Assembly (NCBI RefSeq): GCF_018100785.1
Contig: NZ_JAGJEC010000002.1
Coordinates: 1,116,001-1,180,000, forward strand
Direction of reading: 5' to 3'
Origin: Maribacter sp. MMG018
GTDB lineage: Bacteria; Bacteroidota; Bacteroidia; Flavobacteriales; Flavobacteriaceae
DNA length: 64,000 nucleotides
In this document: positions 17,847 to 28,000 of the stretch, piece by piece
How positions within the stretch are numbered: position 1 is the stretch's first letter
Layout: each line of letters begins with the position of its first letter
The notes under the pieces: generated by a model
Told to the model about the DNA's origin: nothing
The model's database searches: none
The model's input: only the letters and a program-made list of their open reading frames with translations
Position numbers and translations under genes: made by a program

Positions 17847-20800
17847 TTACGAATTTTCCATAAACTCCATAGAAGAATGCAAGGCATTATTCAACTCTAT
17901 ACCTAAATTGTTATAATAGGTCTTAAAATGTTCAAATTGCTGTAACCATTCTTGATTATCCACCCTACTGGAAATCCAATCTTTGGCCAAGGGGTTTTCA
18001 CAATAATAAATAGACCGCAACGCCTGTTCATTATAACCTTCCCTAAGAAACAAGGCACAAATCGCCTCCAACATCTCTTCTATCTGCTGCTTAGAAAATA
18101 AAAGTGTCGGGTTTATTTTGGCATCATAGCTTTCAGAGAATAATTGTGAAAAAATCACATATCTTACTTGTGGATCGACCCATTTTTCACTTTCGTTTAT
18201 CTTACCAAGCAAATATTTAAATATTGTAGGAAGATGGGCTACGTTTATGAAGAAACATGCCGCTGTCTCCAACGACTTTTTATAGACAAAACTATTTCTA
18301 AATTGATCCTCCCCTAACTCTAACATCGCCTTTGCTATTTCTAGGTTAGAATCATTTTCATCGGTAAGTAAATTAGGAAAGCCACTGTAAGGGCTTTTAG
18401 TTATATCATAGGCCGAATATTCTATAAAAGTAAACAGTTGCAGTATTGTTTCTTTCTTATTAGGTATATTATTGAACCATAAAAACTTAAAACATCTTTT
18501 GGCCAGTTCTTTGTCTTTTACATTTACCACCGTTTCTAAGAGTATTTCCGGCTTTAACTTGCCCAGAATATCATCAATGGCTACAAAGTGCTCAATCTTT
18601 TCCTCTTCTGGTGTCTTAAACCTGTCAAAACCCTTAAAAGAGTCTTCCAATAATTTAAGGGCCTCTATGACTTCTTTTATATGTTCGTTTTTTTCACCTA
18701 AGACCTCTTTAATATCTTGGTAATGTTCACTAATCTCATTTCCTTTAAAATAGTGTTCCGCCGCTTCTTTTAATAGTTTCTTATTGGTTACCAAATCTTT
18801 TACATCCCACAGATATATTTCGGCAAACTTGCGTTTATGGGATTCTTTCCACAGATCTTTATAATCTAGTAATTCTTTAACCAAAGAATTGGCATGCACA
18901 GCTTTATCCTTTGTATTTGGATTGCATGCATGGATATAAGAAAGTAGTGGTATTTTGTATTGTTCTTTTCTTAACAGGGCATCAAAACTACTCCATAAAT
19001 TGAAATTCAGAAGGTTGTTCTTTAACCATCGCATACGTACAATCAAATTTTCTTCAAGATGTGGGTAGACAGTAATGGATTTCCACCACAGATTTAAACG
19101 TTCGGCGCTACTTTTATAGCTCTGCGTTATATATATCAAATAGGCCCTTCTTATTAAAAAGAGATTTTTAAATTCGCCCCCTTTTTTTATTTCCACATCA
19201 TAAAAAGCATCGGTGTGCTCAAAAAACAATAATGCCTTTTTAGTTATTTCCAGTTGCCCTACCTCAATGTTCTCTTTAAGGATCGAAGCAACTTCGTTGT
19301 ATCTGGAATCTAAAGAAAATCCAAAGTGTAGCAACCAATACAACGCTACATAAGGATCATTGGTGAACATAGGTTTTTCATCATTGTACTTTTTTGATAC
19401 TTCTTCCGAATCTTTAAAAACACCAAAAGGGGATACCGTTTTACGATGCGCCCAATCCATGAATAAATTAGAAATCCATTGATATCTATAAGCTAAGGTC
19501 AGGGTATCGGGTACTCTTTCCTCTGCTTTTTCCCTATAATTGACTTTGTGTTTTTTTGCGTTTTTAATTTTTACCGGAACTATGCTTCCATCATCATGTC
19601 TATAACCATAGGTACCGGACTTACACCGCCTGTCTACCAATATCCAATCTCCAGAACTTGGGTATATCTCCCCTTCCTTAACCTCTGTATCCTCATAGAT
19701 ACCCAATTTTTCCAACCCTGCCAAGTCTCCATAATGCTCGCCCCAACTTTTCATATAAGACAAAAACCTTTCTATTTGCAGAGGGGTTTCGTCTACCGGG
19801 GTGCTTGCATTTTTATCAATGATATTCTTCTTAGAGACCAATGCTGAATACAGAGCATCGTAATTGAATTTTAAATAAGTTTTCTCACTACGGTCTATTA
19901 TTTTATCTTCAATTATTGCATTAGTGTATAAAGAATATTCTGAATTATATTTTAAAATAGTACCTATATCTTCTTTATGCCTTTTGGCATGCAGCAAAAT
20001 ATCCGTTTTACTATTTTCCCCAAAATAAATACCCTTATGAGGTAGGTAATCATTTTGGGTAATGTTATTTACTAGCACATCCCCTAAAACTATTAGCTTA
20101 CTGTAAGAAGCAGCTATGATCAGATCGTTTGCAAAGACGTTTCCGGTGATGATAAGCTGACTTCCACTAAAAATTTTTCTGAAATTAGTATTCTTGGCCA
20201 AGTACAGTACTCCGTTCACTTTTAAATTTCCATCTATTATCAACGGTTCATTTCCGGTAAGTACCAAATGGCTTGGTGTTTCCCAATCTTCGTTTATAAA
20301 TTCAAAACTTGTATGCGCAAAAGTAGGATCGTACTTTTCTTGGTCATACACCAATTTCTTTAACTGGGGATATTCTTTTAAAAGAGCACCCTTTCGCTTT
20401 ATATCTTCTTCCCTTTTTCTTTTTTTTGATAAACTCTCTACAACAAGTTTCACCAAATTATCCGAATACTCTTTAGTAAGAAAAATATATTCTTTTTTGT
20501 AGGCCTCTATCAATCTCTGCGATACTTCCTTTCTTTCCTTATAAAAAAGAAAAAACAATGCCCCACATGCCCACACAACAGCGTAATTGTCATATAACTT
20601 TATCAGTATCTCATAATGATACGTTGGATCAAAATATTCGAAACTTAACGATTCACGTTCTTCTTGTTCTTGTAATTTTTTTAATGAAAGACCACTTAAA
20701 ATTTTAGCTATCTCCGAAAGTGGAATAGCGGTAAAGTTGTTTTTTCCTCTTTTAAACTTTTTGATGCGTTCAACATACTCATATTTTCTGATTGTAGTAA

Positions 20801-21278
20801 ACTTTGGTTGACTACTAATTTCATCATTGAAATCTTTAAGAGGAAATACATCTGACAAGTGATAATCACCCTTCTCTAAATCATTGCAAATTAAAAAGCA
20901 GCATGGCCATTCCAGCGCTTCCCCCTTTGTTCTATCTACCCAGAAATAAAATTGTTTTTCTTCTAAAAAAGTATCTGATTTATCCAAATCATCCAACTCT
21001 AGAAGTGATATGGCATCTTTTAAAATTACTTGATCTACAAATGGCAAGTTCCCTTTCTTTCTTGAAGGATTTTCTAAATAACGGTATCCCTTTTCCACCA
21101 TTTTTAAGAGCAGTTTTTGCCCCTTATCATCTGCCGTACCGTATGTTTTATATTTTTTGGTGGTACTTTTTCCTGGTGTACCAACTTCGCCTTCTGTAAT
21201 TGTCAAAGAATAATCGTCCGTAACTATTTCCCAAAACTTATGAACCCCATTACTCTTATACTCTAAGTAATCTCTCAT
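17847..21278 (-). CDS. Giant WGR-domain protein with bactofilin/beta-helix-like middle and long helical C-terminus
   Basis: 1143-residue soluble protein without signal peptide. Residues about 1-68 form a WGR-like domain (YLEYKSNGVHKFWEIVTDDYSLTITEGEVGTPGKS). After a charged helical part, about 325-415 contains short repeated hydrophobic beta turns (HLVLTGNEPLIIDGNLKVNGVLYL, QLIITGNVFANDLIIAASYSKLIVLGDVLV), reminiscent of polymer-forming cytoskeletal or beta-helix proteins. Near 525-570 lies a Trp/Gly-rich segment (YPSSGDWILVDRRCKSGTYGYRHDDGS), and the remaining ~550 residues look like a HEAT/ARM-style helical array. WGR is known from PARPs and from the E. coli MolR/YehI proteins, which are similarly large. 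No other gene is in the unit. Function unknown. Confidence 0.75.
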   Translation of the reverse strand: MRDYLEYKSNGVHKFWEIVTDDYSLTITEGEVGTPGKSTTKKYKTYGTADDKGQKLLLKMVEKGYRYLENPSRKKGNLPFVDQVILKDAISLLELDDLDKSDTFLEEKQFYFWVDRTKGEALEWPCCFLICNDLEKGDYHLSDVFPLKDFNDEISSQPKFTTIRKYEYVERIKKFKRGKNNFTAIPLSEIAKILSGLSLKKLQEQEERESLSFEYFDPTYHYEILIKLYDNYAVVWACGALFFLFYKERKEVSQRLIEAYKKEYIFLTKEYSDNLVKLVVESLSKKRKREEDIKRKGALLKEYPQLKKLVYDQEKYDPTFAHTSFEFINEDWETPSHLVLTGNEPLIIDGNLKVNGVLYLAKNTNFRKIFSGSQLIITGNVFANDLIIAASYSKLIVLGDVLVNNITQNDYLPHKGIYFGENSKTDILLHAKRHKEDIGTILKYNSEYSLYTNAIIEDKIIDRSEKTYLKFNYDALYSALVSKKNIIDKNASTPVDETPLQIERFLSYMKSWGEHYGDLAGLEKLGIYEDTEVKEGEIYPSSGDWILVDRRCKSGTYGYRHDDGSIVPVKIKNAKKHKVNYREKAEERVPDTLTLAYRYQWISNLFMDWAHRKTVSPFGVFKDSEEVSKKYNDEKPMFTNDPYVALYWLLHFGFSLDSRYNEVASILKENIEVGQLEITKKALLFFEHTDAFYDVEIKKGGEFKNLFLIRRAYLIYITQSYKSSAERLNLWWKSITVYPHLEENLIVRMRWLKNNLLNFNLWSSFDALLRKEQYKIPLLSYIHACNPNTKDKAVHANSLVKELLDYKDLWKESHKRKFAEIYLWDVKDLVTNKKLLKEAAEHYFKGNEISEHYQDIKEVLGEKNEHIKEVIEALKLLEDSFKGFDRFKTPEEEKIEHFVAIDDILGKLKPEILLETVVNVKDKELAKRCFKFLWFNNIPNKKETILQLFTFIEYSAYDITKSPYSGFPNLLTDENDSNLEIAKAMLELGEDQFRNSFVYKKSLETAACFFINVAHLPTIFKYLLGKINESEKWVDPQVRYVIFSQLFSESYDAKINPTLLFSKQQIEEMLEAICALFLREGYNEQALRSIYYCENPLAKDWISSRVDNQEWLQQFEHFKTYYNNLGIELNNALHSSMEFMENS

Positions 21279-21496
21279 TAAATACGTAATTTGAATCTAA
21301 AATTACATTACAATTTATGTACGCCATATACACAAATGACAATGTTTAACAAACAATATTTTATTGATAATAATTCCTGTAAAAAAATGATTATTTCGTA
21401 AACGATAAATACACATCATCTATCGGTGTGTTTAATTGGCAGGTAAAGTATAGGTGAATGTTTAAAAAGATATATCTTGTTTAAAAACACCTAGAC

Positions 21497-23461
21497 CTAC
21501 TGTTTAAAACGCCCTAACCCTTCTTTCAGCCAAGTCTCATAGGTTTCGGCATCGGTGTTCTGAATAGAACTATTCAACACTTCCAATTCAGGCGAAAGCA
21601 GTACATAAAAAGGTTGTGAAACCGCATTGAAATTTACATCCTGAAAAGTACCCCATTTTTGGGCTATATTTTGAATACGTTTTATTCTACCGGAATCATA
21701 TTGAAAATCGAATTGCTCGTTCTCCGGAAGTTCTTTTCTATCATCTACATAGAGCGATATAAGCACGTAATCATTTTTAATCATCGAGTATACATCGGGC
21801 TCGCTCCACACGTTTTCTTCCATTTTACGGCAGTTGACACAAGCCCAACCCGTAAAATCTAAAAGAATAGGTTTGTTGTTTTCCTTAGCAAAGGCCAACC
21901 CCTCATCAAAATCCTTAAAACAATCTATACCAAGCGGACAATCGGATTCTTGTTCAAAGACACTGTAAAACTCAGGTGGAGGAAAACCACTCAGTAATTT
22001 AAGGTCGGTCACTTTTGTTAGACCAAGAATCAAATACAAAGTAAACAGGGCACTGATGAGCCCTACCGACTTTCGCCCTACCGATAATTTTGCTTTTGGC
22101 CCATCGTGCGGAAACCTAAATAAACCAAAAAGGTATAAGGTCATCAAAAGTCCTATAAATATCCAAATACCTAGAAAAACCTCTCTTTTTAGTAGTCCCC
22201 AATGGCCCACAAGGTCGGCATTTGATAAGAATTTAAGCGCCAAGGCAATTTCTAAAAAGCCTAGCACTACTTTTACCGTGGTCATCCATCCTCCTGATTT
22301 CGGCAAAGAATTTAACCATGCCGGGAACAAGGCGAACAAGGCAAAAGGAAATGCCAGCGCTACACCAAAACCGGTCATACCTGCTGTTAAATTAGTCGCC
22401 ATATCACCTTCCGCTAACGTGGTTCCTCCCAGCAAGCCCCCCAATATAGGACCCGTACAAGAAAACGATACGATGGCCAGGGTAACGGCCATAAAGAATA
22501 TACCCAACACCCCTCCGATTTTTGAGGAAGCGGCATCCATCTTGTTTGCCCAAGAACTTGGTAATGTAAGTTCATAATAACCAAAGAACGAAAAGGCAAA
22601 GAAAATAAATATGGCGAAGAATGCCAGATTAAGCCATACGTTAGTGGCTATAGTATTTAATATTTGCGAATCTACCGAATCAAATAGATGAAATGGCAGG
22701 CTTAACAGAAAATAAATAAGCACTATAAAAAACCCATATAAAAGTGCATTTGCAATACCTTTTGACTTTTTTTGTGATTGTTTGGTAAAAAACGAAACGG
22801 TAAGAGGTATCATAGGAAACACACAGGGGGTAAGCAATGCGATCAACCCACCTAAAAAGCCGAGGCCGAAAATAATCCATAGATTAGAACCGCTGCCAAT
22901 ATTCTCTTGACCCTTGGTAAGCAACTCTTTGTTCTTTAAGTCTAATTTTAACTTTGAGGTAAGGGCCTTGCTTTTATTGTCTATTGTGGCTACATCAGTA
23001 GCTATTTCAGAACCATCCAAAGAAAAAACAAAGTCTATATCCGCAGGAATACACACCTCTTTACAGACCTGATAGAACAAGTTCACCTTGACCTTTTTTA
23101 CGTCGGGTTTCAATAACTTTATTTTTTGCGTAAAAACGGCCTTCTTTTTAAAGAAGGTTTCCTCTACTTCAAAAATATCGCTGTATTCTTTAAGAGTGGC
23201 GCTTTCTTTTGCTTCACCAACAAGCTCATAATCGGTACCTACCTCATAGAAAGTAAACTCACTGGGCAAAGACCCGCCTTCGTCGGTATATTGCGAATAC
23301 ACATGCCACCCTTCGTGAATATCCCCCTTTACAATAAGCTCGTACTCAGTATCGGAAAGCTGGTTCACCTCATGACTCCAAATTACGGGGTTATCGTCGT
23401 CTTGCGAAAAAATTGCAACCTGACTTAAAAACAGAAAAAAAACTAAAATAATACCTCTCAT
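21497..23461 (-). CDS. dsbD: Thiol:disulfide interchange protein DsbD
   Basis: 654-residue membrane protein passing electrons from cytoplasmic thioredoxin to the periplasm. Order: signal peptide (1-19), N-terminal DsbD-alpha domain with the redox pair in FYQVCKEVCIPADIDF (about 130-145), a central membrane part of about eight helices with its two cysteines in TPCVFPMIPLTV and SFSCTGPILGGLLGG, and a C-terminal thioredoxin-like domain with WACVNCRKMEENVW. All three cysteine pairs are intact. The start codon overlaps the stop of tilS by 4 bases, so it is in the pabB-tilS-dsbD unit. Likely roles are cytochrome c maturation and oxidative protein repair. Confidence 0.94.
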   Translation of the reverse strand: MRGIILVFFLFLSQVAIFSQDDDNPVIWSHEVNQLSDTEYELIVKGDIHEGWHVYSQYTDEGGSLPSEFTFYEVGTDYELVGEAKESATLKEYSDIFEVEETFFKKKAVFTQKIKLLKPDVKKVKVNLFYQVCKEVCIPADIDFVFSLDGSEIATDVATIDNKSKALTSKLKLDLKNKELLTKGQENIGSGSNLWIIFGLGFLGGLIALLTPCVFPMIPLTVSFFTKQSQKKSKGIANALLYGFFIVLIYFLLSLPFHLFDSVDSQILNTIATNVWLNLAFFAIFIFFAFSFFGYYELTLPSSWANKMDAASSKIGGVLGIFFMAVTLAIVSFSCTGPILGGLLGGTTLAEGDMATNLTAGMTGFGVALAFPFALFALFPAWLNSLPKSGGWMTTVKVVLGFLEIALALKFLSNADLVGHWGLLKREVFLGIWIFIGLLMTLYLFGLFRFPHDGPKAKLSVGRKSVGLISALFTLYLILGLTKVTDLKLLSGFPPPEFYSVFEQESDCPLGIDCFKDFDEGLAFAKENNKPILLDFTGWACVNCRKMEENVWSEPDVYSMIKNDYVLISLYVDDRKELPENEQFDFQYDSGRIKRIQNIAQKWGTFQDVNFNAVSQPFYVLLSPELEVLNSSIQNTDAETYETWLKEGLGRFKQ

Positions 23462-24765
23462 ATTTTTAATGCTACCCTTAATATTTTTGTCGTAGAATCC
23501 TTTATTTTAAAACGATCGTCAGCTCGCCTGCCTATTACCCAGACTATTTCATCATTGGAACACAATAGCCATTGCGCATCTTTGGCAAGAAGATCCATTT
23601 TTTCGTCCTTAAAGTATTTCGACAACTTTTTTTTGCCATGAAATCCCAATGGATAAAAATAGTCGCCCTTTTTCCATTTTCTTAACTTCAATGGATACTT
23701 TAACGTGTTTTTATCTAAAAAAATTACATTTTTAACATTCTCTTTGTTTTCTTCAACTACTGAAAACTCTAGTTTAATAGGAGATTGTATGTTGCTTGCC
23801 CCCTCCTCTATGGTATATTCTATATTTTCATTGTCCAAAGTACCAAACAACATCAAATATTCCCTATCCTTTAGAAGCGTAAAATTCTCGGAACACACCT
23901 GTTTCCCGCTCATGGAATCCAGCAGCTCCATAACATTGTTCCATTCGGTAAAACCATAGTCGCTCAGCAAACCATAAAGATAGGCCTCTAAGGGCTTTAA
24001 CTTTTTCAACTCATTAACGGGTATCTTAATGATTCCGTTTTCTTCTACAAACAATCTACCCTTAATGTTCTCCAGTTCATTTTTTGCTATCGCCTGGGTC
24101 TGGTTCAAATACTTTTGGTTATTGTTGAAGTTGTGAAGAAAAGTAGGGTGCAACTCTTTTAGTTTTGGAATAATGTTCAACCTAATCTTGTTTCGCAAGT
24201 ATTTGGTATCCTTATTACTCTCGTCCTCTCGCCACTGAACACCATTTTTTTGTGCGTATTCTAAAATTTGCTCTCTAGAATATTTGAGCAAAGGCCTATA
24301 AACATTGTTCGATTTAACCGGTATACCCGTTAACCCATCTATACCGGCACCCCTTGACAAATTAATAAGGAATGTTTCTAGATTGTCGTCGGCATGGTGT
24401 GCGGTTACCAAAATACCCAAACCATGTTCAGACATTATCTCTTTAAACCAGGCATACCTTAACTCACGTGCTGCCACCTGAACGGAAACCTTGTTTTTTT
24501 GAACATAGCCAGTGGTATTAAAATGAGTTACATATAAGGGTCTATTTAGCTTCTCAGCCAATTCTTTAACAAAAAGCTCATCACCATCGCTGGCATCTCC
24601 CCTTAAATTAAAGTTACAATGCGCCAGAGAAAAATCCATGTTCAATGAATGGCATAAATGGGCCAAAACCACACTATCTATACCACCGCTACAAGCCAGT
24701 AAAAATGGACCTTTTAATAGTTCCGGAAAATCATTGGAAACATGTGTCTTAAAATCATCTAGCAT
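23458..24765 (-). CDS. tilS: tRNA(Ile)-lysidine synthase
   Basis: Attaches lysine to C34 of the AUA-reading tRNA-Ile, an essential cytoplasmic modification. The PP-loop SGGIDS lies at 26-31, followed by FSLAHCNFNLRGDASDGDELFV and VTAHHADDNLETFLINLSRGAGIDGLTGIP, typical of TilS. The C-terminal substrate-binding domain (about 350-435, with PLKLRKWKKGDYFYPLGFHGKKKLSKYFKDEK) is complete. Length 435 is normal. It starts 40 bases after pabB and overlaps dsbD by 4 bases. Confidence 0.96.
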   Translation of the reverse strand: MLDDFKTHVSNDFPELLKGPFLLACSGGIDSVVLAHLCHSLNMDFSLAHCNFNLRGDASDGDELFVKELAEKLNRPLYVTHFNTTGYVQKNKVSVQVAARELRYAWFKEIMSEHGLGILVTAHHADDNLETFLINLSRGAGIDGLTGIPVKSNNVYRPLLKYSREQILEYAQKNGVQWREDESNKDTKYLRNKIRLNIIPKLKELHPTFLHNFNNNQKYLNQTQAIAKNELENIKGRLFVEENGIIKIPVNELKKLKPLEAYLYGLLSDYGFTEWNNVMELLDSMSGKQVCSENFTLLKDREYLMLFGTLDNENIEYTIEEGASNIQSPIKLEFSVVEENKENVKNVIFLDKNTLKYPLKLRKWKKGDYFYPLGFHGKKKLSKYFKDEKMDLLAKDAQWLLCSNDEIVWVIGRRADDRFKIKDSTTKILRVALKI

Positions 24766-24805
24766 AATGCAAAGTTAACCATTTAGCGATGTAAGCGCAT
24801 ATGCA

Positions 24806-26101
24806 TTATTCTAAAACTTGCCGCATTGCCTTGGCCTTCAGCAAACATTCCTCATATTCTTTTTCGGGTACAGATTTGGCGGTGATGGCACTGCCCACGG
24901 CATAAGAAAGATACTTTTTTGTCTCGTTATATAAAATACCTCTAATAACGACATTAAAATCAAAATCGCCATTGGGGGCAAAATATCCGACCGCTCCGCT
25001 ATAAAGTCCTCTTTTAAAAGATTCCATCTTTTCTATAATTTGCATGGCCGAAATCTTCGGGGCGCCTGTCATGCTTCCCATCGGAAAAGTATTTTTAATA
25101 ATATCCACAGGGTTCTCCGCAGATGCCACCTCACAGGTAATGGTAGATATCATCTGGTGTACCTGCTCAAAAGAATACACCTTGCACAACTCTTCTACAA
25201 CAACACTGCCCTTAAGGGCGTTCTTAGAGAGATCGTTCCTCACCAAGTCTACGATCATAATATTTTCTGAACGTTCTTTGGTGTCCGATGCCAGTTTGTC
25301 TTTTAGCTCTTGATCCTTTTTCAACGAGGATGATCTTGCCGCGGTACCTTTTATGGGTTGGGATACAATTTTATTTCCAGATTTTTTAAGATATCGTTCC
25401 GGACTGGCACACAGTAAAAATTTATCGAATAATTTTAAATAGGCCGCAAAGGGAGCCTTAGAAATAGTATTCAGTTTTGTATAGGTACCCAGAGGGTCTA
25501 TAGAAACATTTTCGGCATAAAATTCTTGACAAAAATTAGCTTCATAGATATCACCTTTATGTATAGCGCTCAATATTTCTTTAAGACGCTTAAAATATTC
25601 GTCCTTAAAGATTCTCATCTTTATCTTAATATCTCCTTTTTCTTTTCTCCCCTCTTCAGGTAGGGCATTAATATCGAGTATTTCCTTTAAATCCGAATCA
25701 ATTTCATCCGAAACCATATTTAGGTAACAAAACTCTACTTTGTCGCCTTTTATCTTTATTATTTTTTTAGGTTGAAAAAAATAAAGTTCGGGAAACTCCA
25801 AGCCATCGTAGTTATCGGAAACCAGTTTTTCGGTATCATTTTTAAGATCATAGGACAAATACCCAAAAATCCAATCGTTGGTCTGGTGTTGATATTCTTT
25901 AAGATCATCGAATGCCTCGTATGAATCGGTAGATATACCGGTAAGACCGTCTACAGCCAAAATGGCGTCATACGAATTATAGGTATCGGTATACTGATTA
26001 CTATCGAGCAAAACAGCCTCATCGAATTGTTGGGCCCACACCAACATCGATGTCTTAAAAGCTTCAATATCCGTAACGCTATGCGAAAATGTTTGCCTCA
26101 A
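24806..26101 (-). CDS. pabB: Aminodeoxychorismate synthase component I
   Basis: Converts chorismate and ammonia to 4-amino-4-deoxychorismate in folate synthesis, cytoplasmic. The 431-residue protein has the chorismate-binding domain at about 165-430: FKRLKEILSAIHKGDIYEANFCQEF, SQPIKGTAARSS, then NIMIVDLVRNDLSKNA, and FPMGSMTGAPKISAMQIIEKMESFKRGLYSGAVGYF. The PIKGT threonine (PabB/anthranilate-synthase-type) and the GAPK motif are present. Distinction from anthranilate synthase component I rests on length and the neighbours being unrelated to trp genes. The start directly abuts the stop of the upstream flavin reductase (26101/26102). Confidence 0.92.
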   Translation of the reverse strand: MRQTFSHSVTDIEAFKTSMLVWAQQFDEAVLLDSNQYTDTYNSYDAILAVDGLTGISTDSYEAFDDLKEYQHQTNDWIFGYLSYDLKNDTEKLVSDNYDGLEFPELYFFQPKKIIKIKGDKVEFCYLNMVSDEIDSDLKEILDINALPEEGRKEKGDIKIKMRIFKDEYFKRLKEILSAIHKGDIYEANFCQEFYAENVSIDPLGTYTKLNTISKAPFAAYLKLFDKFLLCASPERYLKKSGNKIVSQPIKGTAARSSSLKKDQELKDKLASDTKERSENIMIVDLVRNDLSKNALKGSVVVEELCKVYSFEQVHQMISTITCEVASAENPVDIIKNTFPMGSMTGAPKISAMQIIEKMESFKRGLYSGAVGYFAPNGDFDFNVVIRGILYNETKKYLSYAVGSAITAKSVPEKEYEECLLKAKAMRQVLE

Positions 26102-26641
26102 CTAGTAAGAAGTTGCTTCTAAAAATTCTTTTAAGACCGTGCCGTGCGCTTTTGCCAAGTCTGCATCCACGATACCCTTGTCCTTATCAAAATTCTCATA
26201 ATAACTTGGCAATGAAAATGTTCCTGTGACTATAGCGCCAAAACGGGCCAGCAATTTTTCACAAACCTCCAAAGAACCGATAGCTCCGCGCTTACCGCCA
26301 GAGGTTGCCATGAGCATTACCTTTTTATCCTTAATAAATTCCCTATCCAATCTAGACAGCCAATCTATAAGATTTTTAAAATATGCCGATGGATTGCTGT
26401 TATGTTCATTTACGGAAATGAGTATACCGCTTGCAGCTTGAATATCGTTCTTGAACTCTACCAAAGAATTGGAGAAGCCATTTTCTCTTTCATAATCTTC
26501 ACTATACATAGGAAAAGGACAATTGTACATGTTCATTAAACGCACCTCTCTATCCTCGATCAGGCTAGCGGTATAATTAACCAATTGATAGTTAATGGAT
26601 GTAGATGAATTACTGCCTGCAAAACCAAAAATATACGCCAT
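26102..26641 (-). CDS. NAD(P)H-dependent FMN reductase, flavodoxin-like
   Basis: 179-residue cytoplasmic flavoprotein of the NADPH-dependent FMN reductase family (quinone or azo-type reduction). FMN-phosphate loop: GFAGSNSSTSINYQL at the N-terminus; a SVNEHNSNPSAYFKNLIDWLSR segment follows, and the isoalloxazine-side loop ATSGGKRGAIGS near 113-124 is typical. It heads the pabB-tilS-dsbD unit with no spacing to pabB. The physiological electron acceptor is not evident. Confidence 0.88.
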   Translation of the reverse strand: MAYIFGFAGSNSSTSINYQLVNYTASLIEDREVRLMNMYNCPFPMYSEDYERENGFSNSLVEFKNDIQAASGILISVNEHNSNPSAYFKNLIDWLSRLDREFIKDKKVMLMATSGGKRGAIGSLEVCEKLLARFGAIVTGTFSLPSYYENFDKDKGIVDADLAKAHGTVLKEFLEATSY

Positions 26642-26685
26642 AAAATTTTGAAAATAAGTATGGTACGAAAATAAGCCAAAACCTA

Positions 26686-26714
26686 TTGAGTTGCCAGTAT
26701 TTTATATAATTTTG
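26686..26714 (+). promoter_or_regulatory. Predicted flavobacterial promoter for the 26771 gene
   Basis: TTG (26686-26688), an 18-base spacer and TAATTTTG (26707-26714) match the Bacteroidota pattern TTG-N17-23-TAnnTTTG. Transcription would start near 26721, about 50 bases before the ATG. It lies in the 129-base divergent gap. Confidence 0.5.
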
Positions 26715-26770
26715 CCGTTTTAACATCTAAGCATACTGTAAATTAAGTATATAGGATACCAAAAGATAAA

Positions 26771-27955
26771 ATGAACGATCACCAAAAAAGGTTATATTTT
26801 ATTGATGCCATTAGGGCATGGGCCATATTAATGATGCTCCAAGGGCACTTTATAGATGGCCTTCTGGACAATGCCTTTCGTGACAATTCGAATATACTAT
26901 TTAGTACATGGAAATATTTTAGGGGAATTACAGCCCCCGTTTTCTTTACCGTTTCAGGGTTTATATTTACTTATCTTCTTATTAAGGTTCCACAAGTCGG
27001 ATGGAACAATCCCAGGGTAAAAAAAGGAATCAAACGAGGTTTTGAGCTTTTGATCATAGGGTATTTATTGCGCCTTAATCTATTTGGTCTTTTAAAGGGC
27101 GAGATCTATAGTTCTTTTTATCTGGTAGATGTACTGCACTGTATAGGGCTGTCCATTTTAGGTATTATCTTAATTTATTTAAGTAGCGCTAAAGCAAAAA
27201 AATGGGTTTTCGCCAGTATATTACTATCGGTCACCATTATCCTCTTTATTTTAGAACCCGCCTACAAAACTCTAAATTTCAACGTTTTGCCACAATGGCT
27301 AGCCAACTATTTTACCAAAACAAATGGTTCTGTCTTTACTATTTTTCCTTGGTTCGGCTATACCACTTTTGGTAGTTTTATGTCCGTACTATTTACCAAA
27401 TACAAAAACAGTAAATTTCTTTACCCTACGGCAATTTCATTGTCCGTAATCGTTGGTTTGGCCCTTATTCTATACTCTTCCAATTTCTTTTTAAGTATAT
27501 CGAATATAACGGGCATTCAGGTTTTTAGTGACATCTATTTTAACAACTACCTGTTTATTCGTTTGGGTGACGTTTTGATCGTTTTCTCCATTTTTATGTT
27601 GTTTAGACAATTTTTGACCAATAAGACGGGGTTACGATTAGGGCAAAGTACCCTTTCTATCTATGTAATTCATTTCATTATTTTATATGGAAGTTTCACC
27701 GGATTGGGATTGTATGGTTTTTTTCACCATACCCTTACCCCATGGGTGGTTGTACCCGGTGCCATTTCATTTATGATCGTATGTTCTTATTTGGCCTTGC
27801 GTTACGAGGACAAAAAAACAGAAATCAAAGAAAGCCTAAAAAAGGTCTTCACTATTATTAGACTTCAGACAGAAAAGTTTATCGTCATCCTTTTAGGGCA
27901 CACCAGAACCTTTATATCCAAACTTGTAAAGTTATTCGGTTTTATAAAAAGTTAG
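26771..27955 (+). CDS. DUF1624/heparan-alpha-glucosaminide acetyltransferase-like membrane protein
   Basis: 394-residue inner-membrane protein with about ten to eleven hydrophobic segments. The start KRLYFIDAIRAWAILMMLQGHFIDGLL, with a His in the first helix, and FRGITAPVFFTVSGFIFTYLL belong to the DUF1624 / YeiB-type acyltransferase family, which is thought to move acetyl or acyl groups across the membrane to sugars. The C-terminus is basic and cytoplasmic. Transcribed alone with its own predicted promoter and ended by the bidirectional terminator at 28001-28031. The acceptor is unknown. Confidence 0.8.
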   Translation: MNDHQKRLYFIDAIRAWAILMMLQGHFIDGLLDNAFRDNSNILFSTWKYFRGITAPVFFTVSGFIFTYLLIKVPQVGWNNPRVKKGIKRGFELLIIGYLLRLNLFGLLKGEIYSSFYLVDVLHCIGLSILGIILIYLSSAKAKKWVFASILLSVTIILFILEPAYKTLNFNVLPQWLANYFTKTNGSVFTIFPWFGYTTFGSFMSVLFTKYKNSKFLYPTAISLSVIVGLALILYSSNFFLSISNITGIQVFSDIYFNNYLFIRLGDVLIVFSIFMLFRQFLTNKTGLRLGQSTLSIYVIHFIILYGSFTGLGLYGFFHHTLTPWVVVPGAISFMIVCSYLALRYEDKKTEIKESLKKVFTIIRLQTEKFIVILLGHTRTFISKLVKLFGFIKS

Positions 27956-28000
27956 TTCTTTTCGCTACCAACTATAAAGAAACAGCTACTTGTTAAAACA

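Noticed and set aside
21459-21488. Direct repeat TGTTTAAAAA (twice) around the palindrome AAGATATATCTT after dsbD
   Set aside because: Pure A/T-rich sequence in an AT-rich genome; no T-rich terminator stem and no partner elsewhere in the window.
22056-22577. 173-codon plus-strand frame inside dsbD
   Set aside because: Antisense shadow of the DsbD membrane region; composition (Pro/Asn/Ala-rich) is that of a complementary frame.
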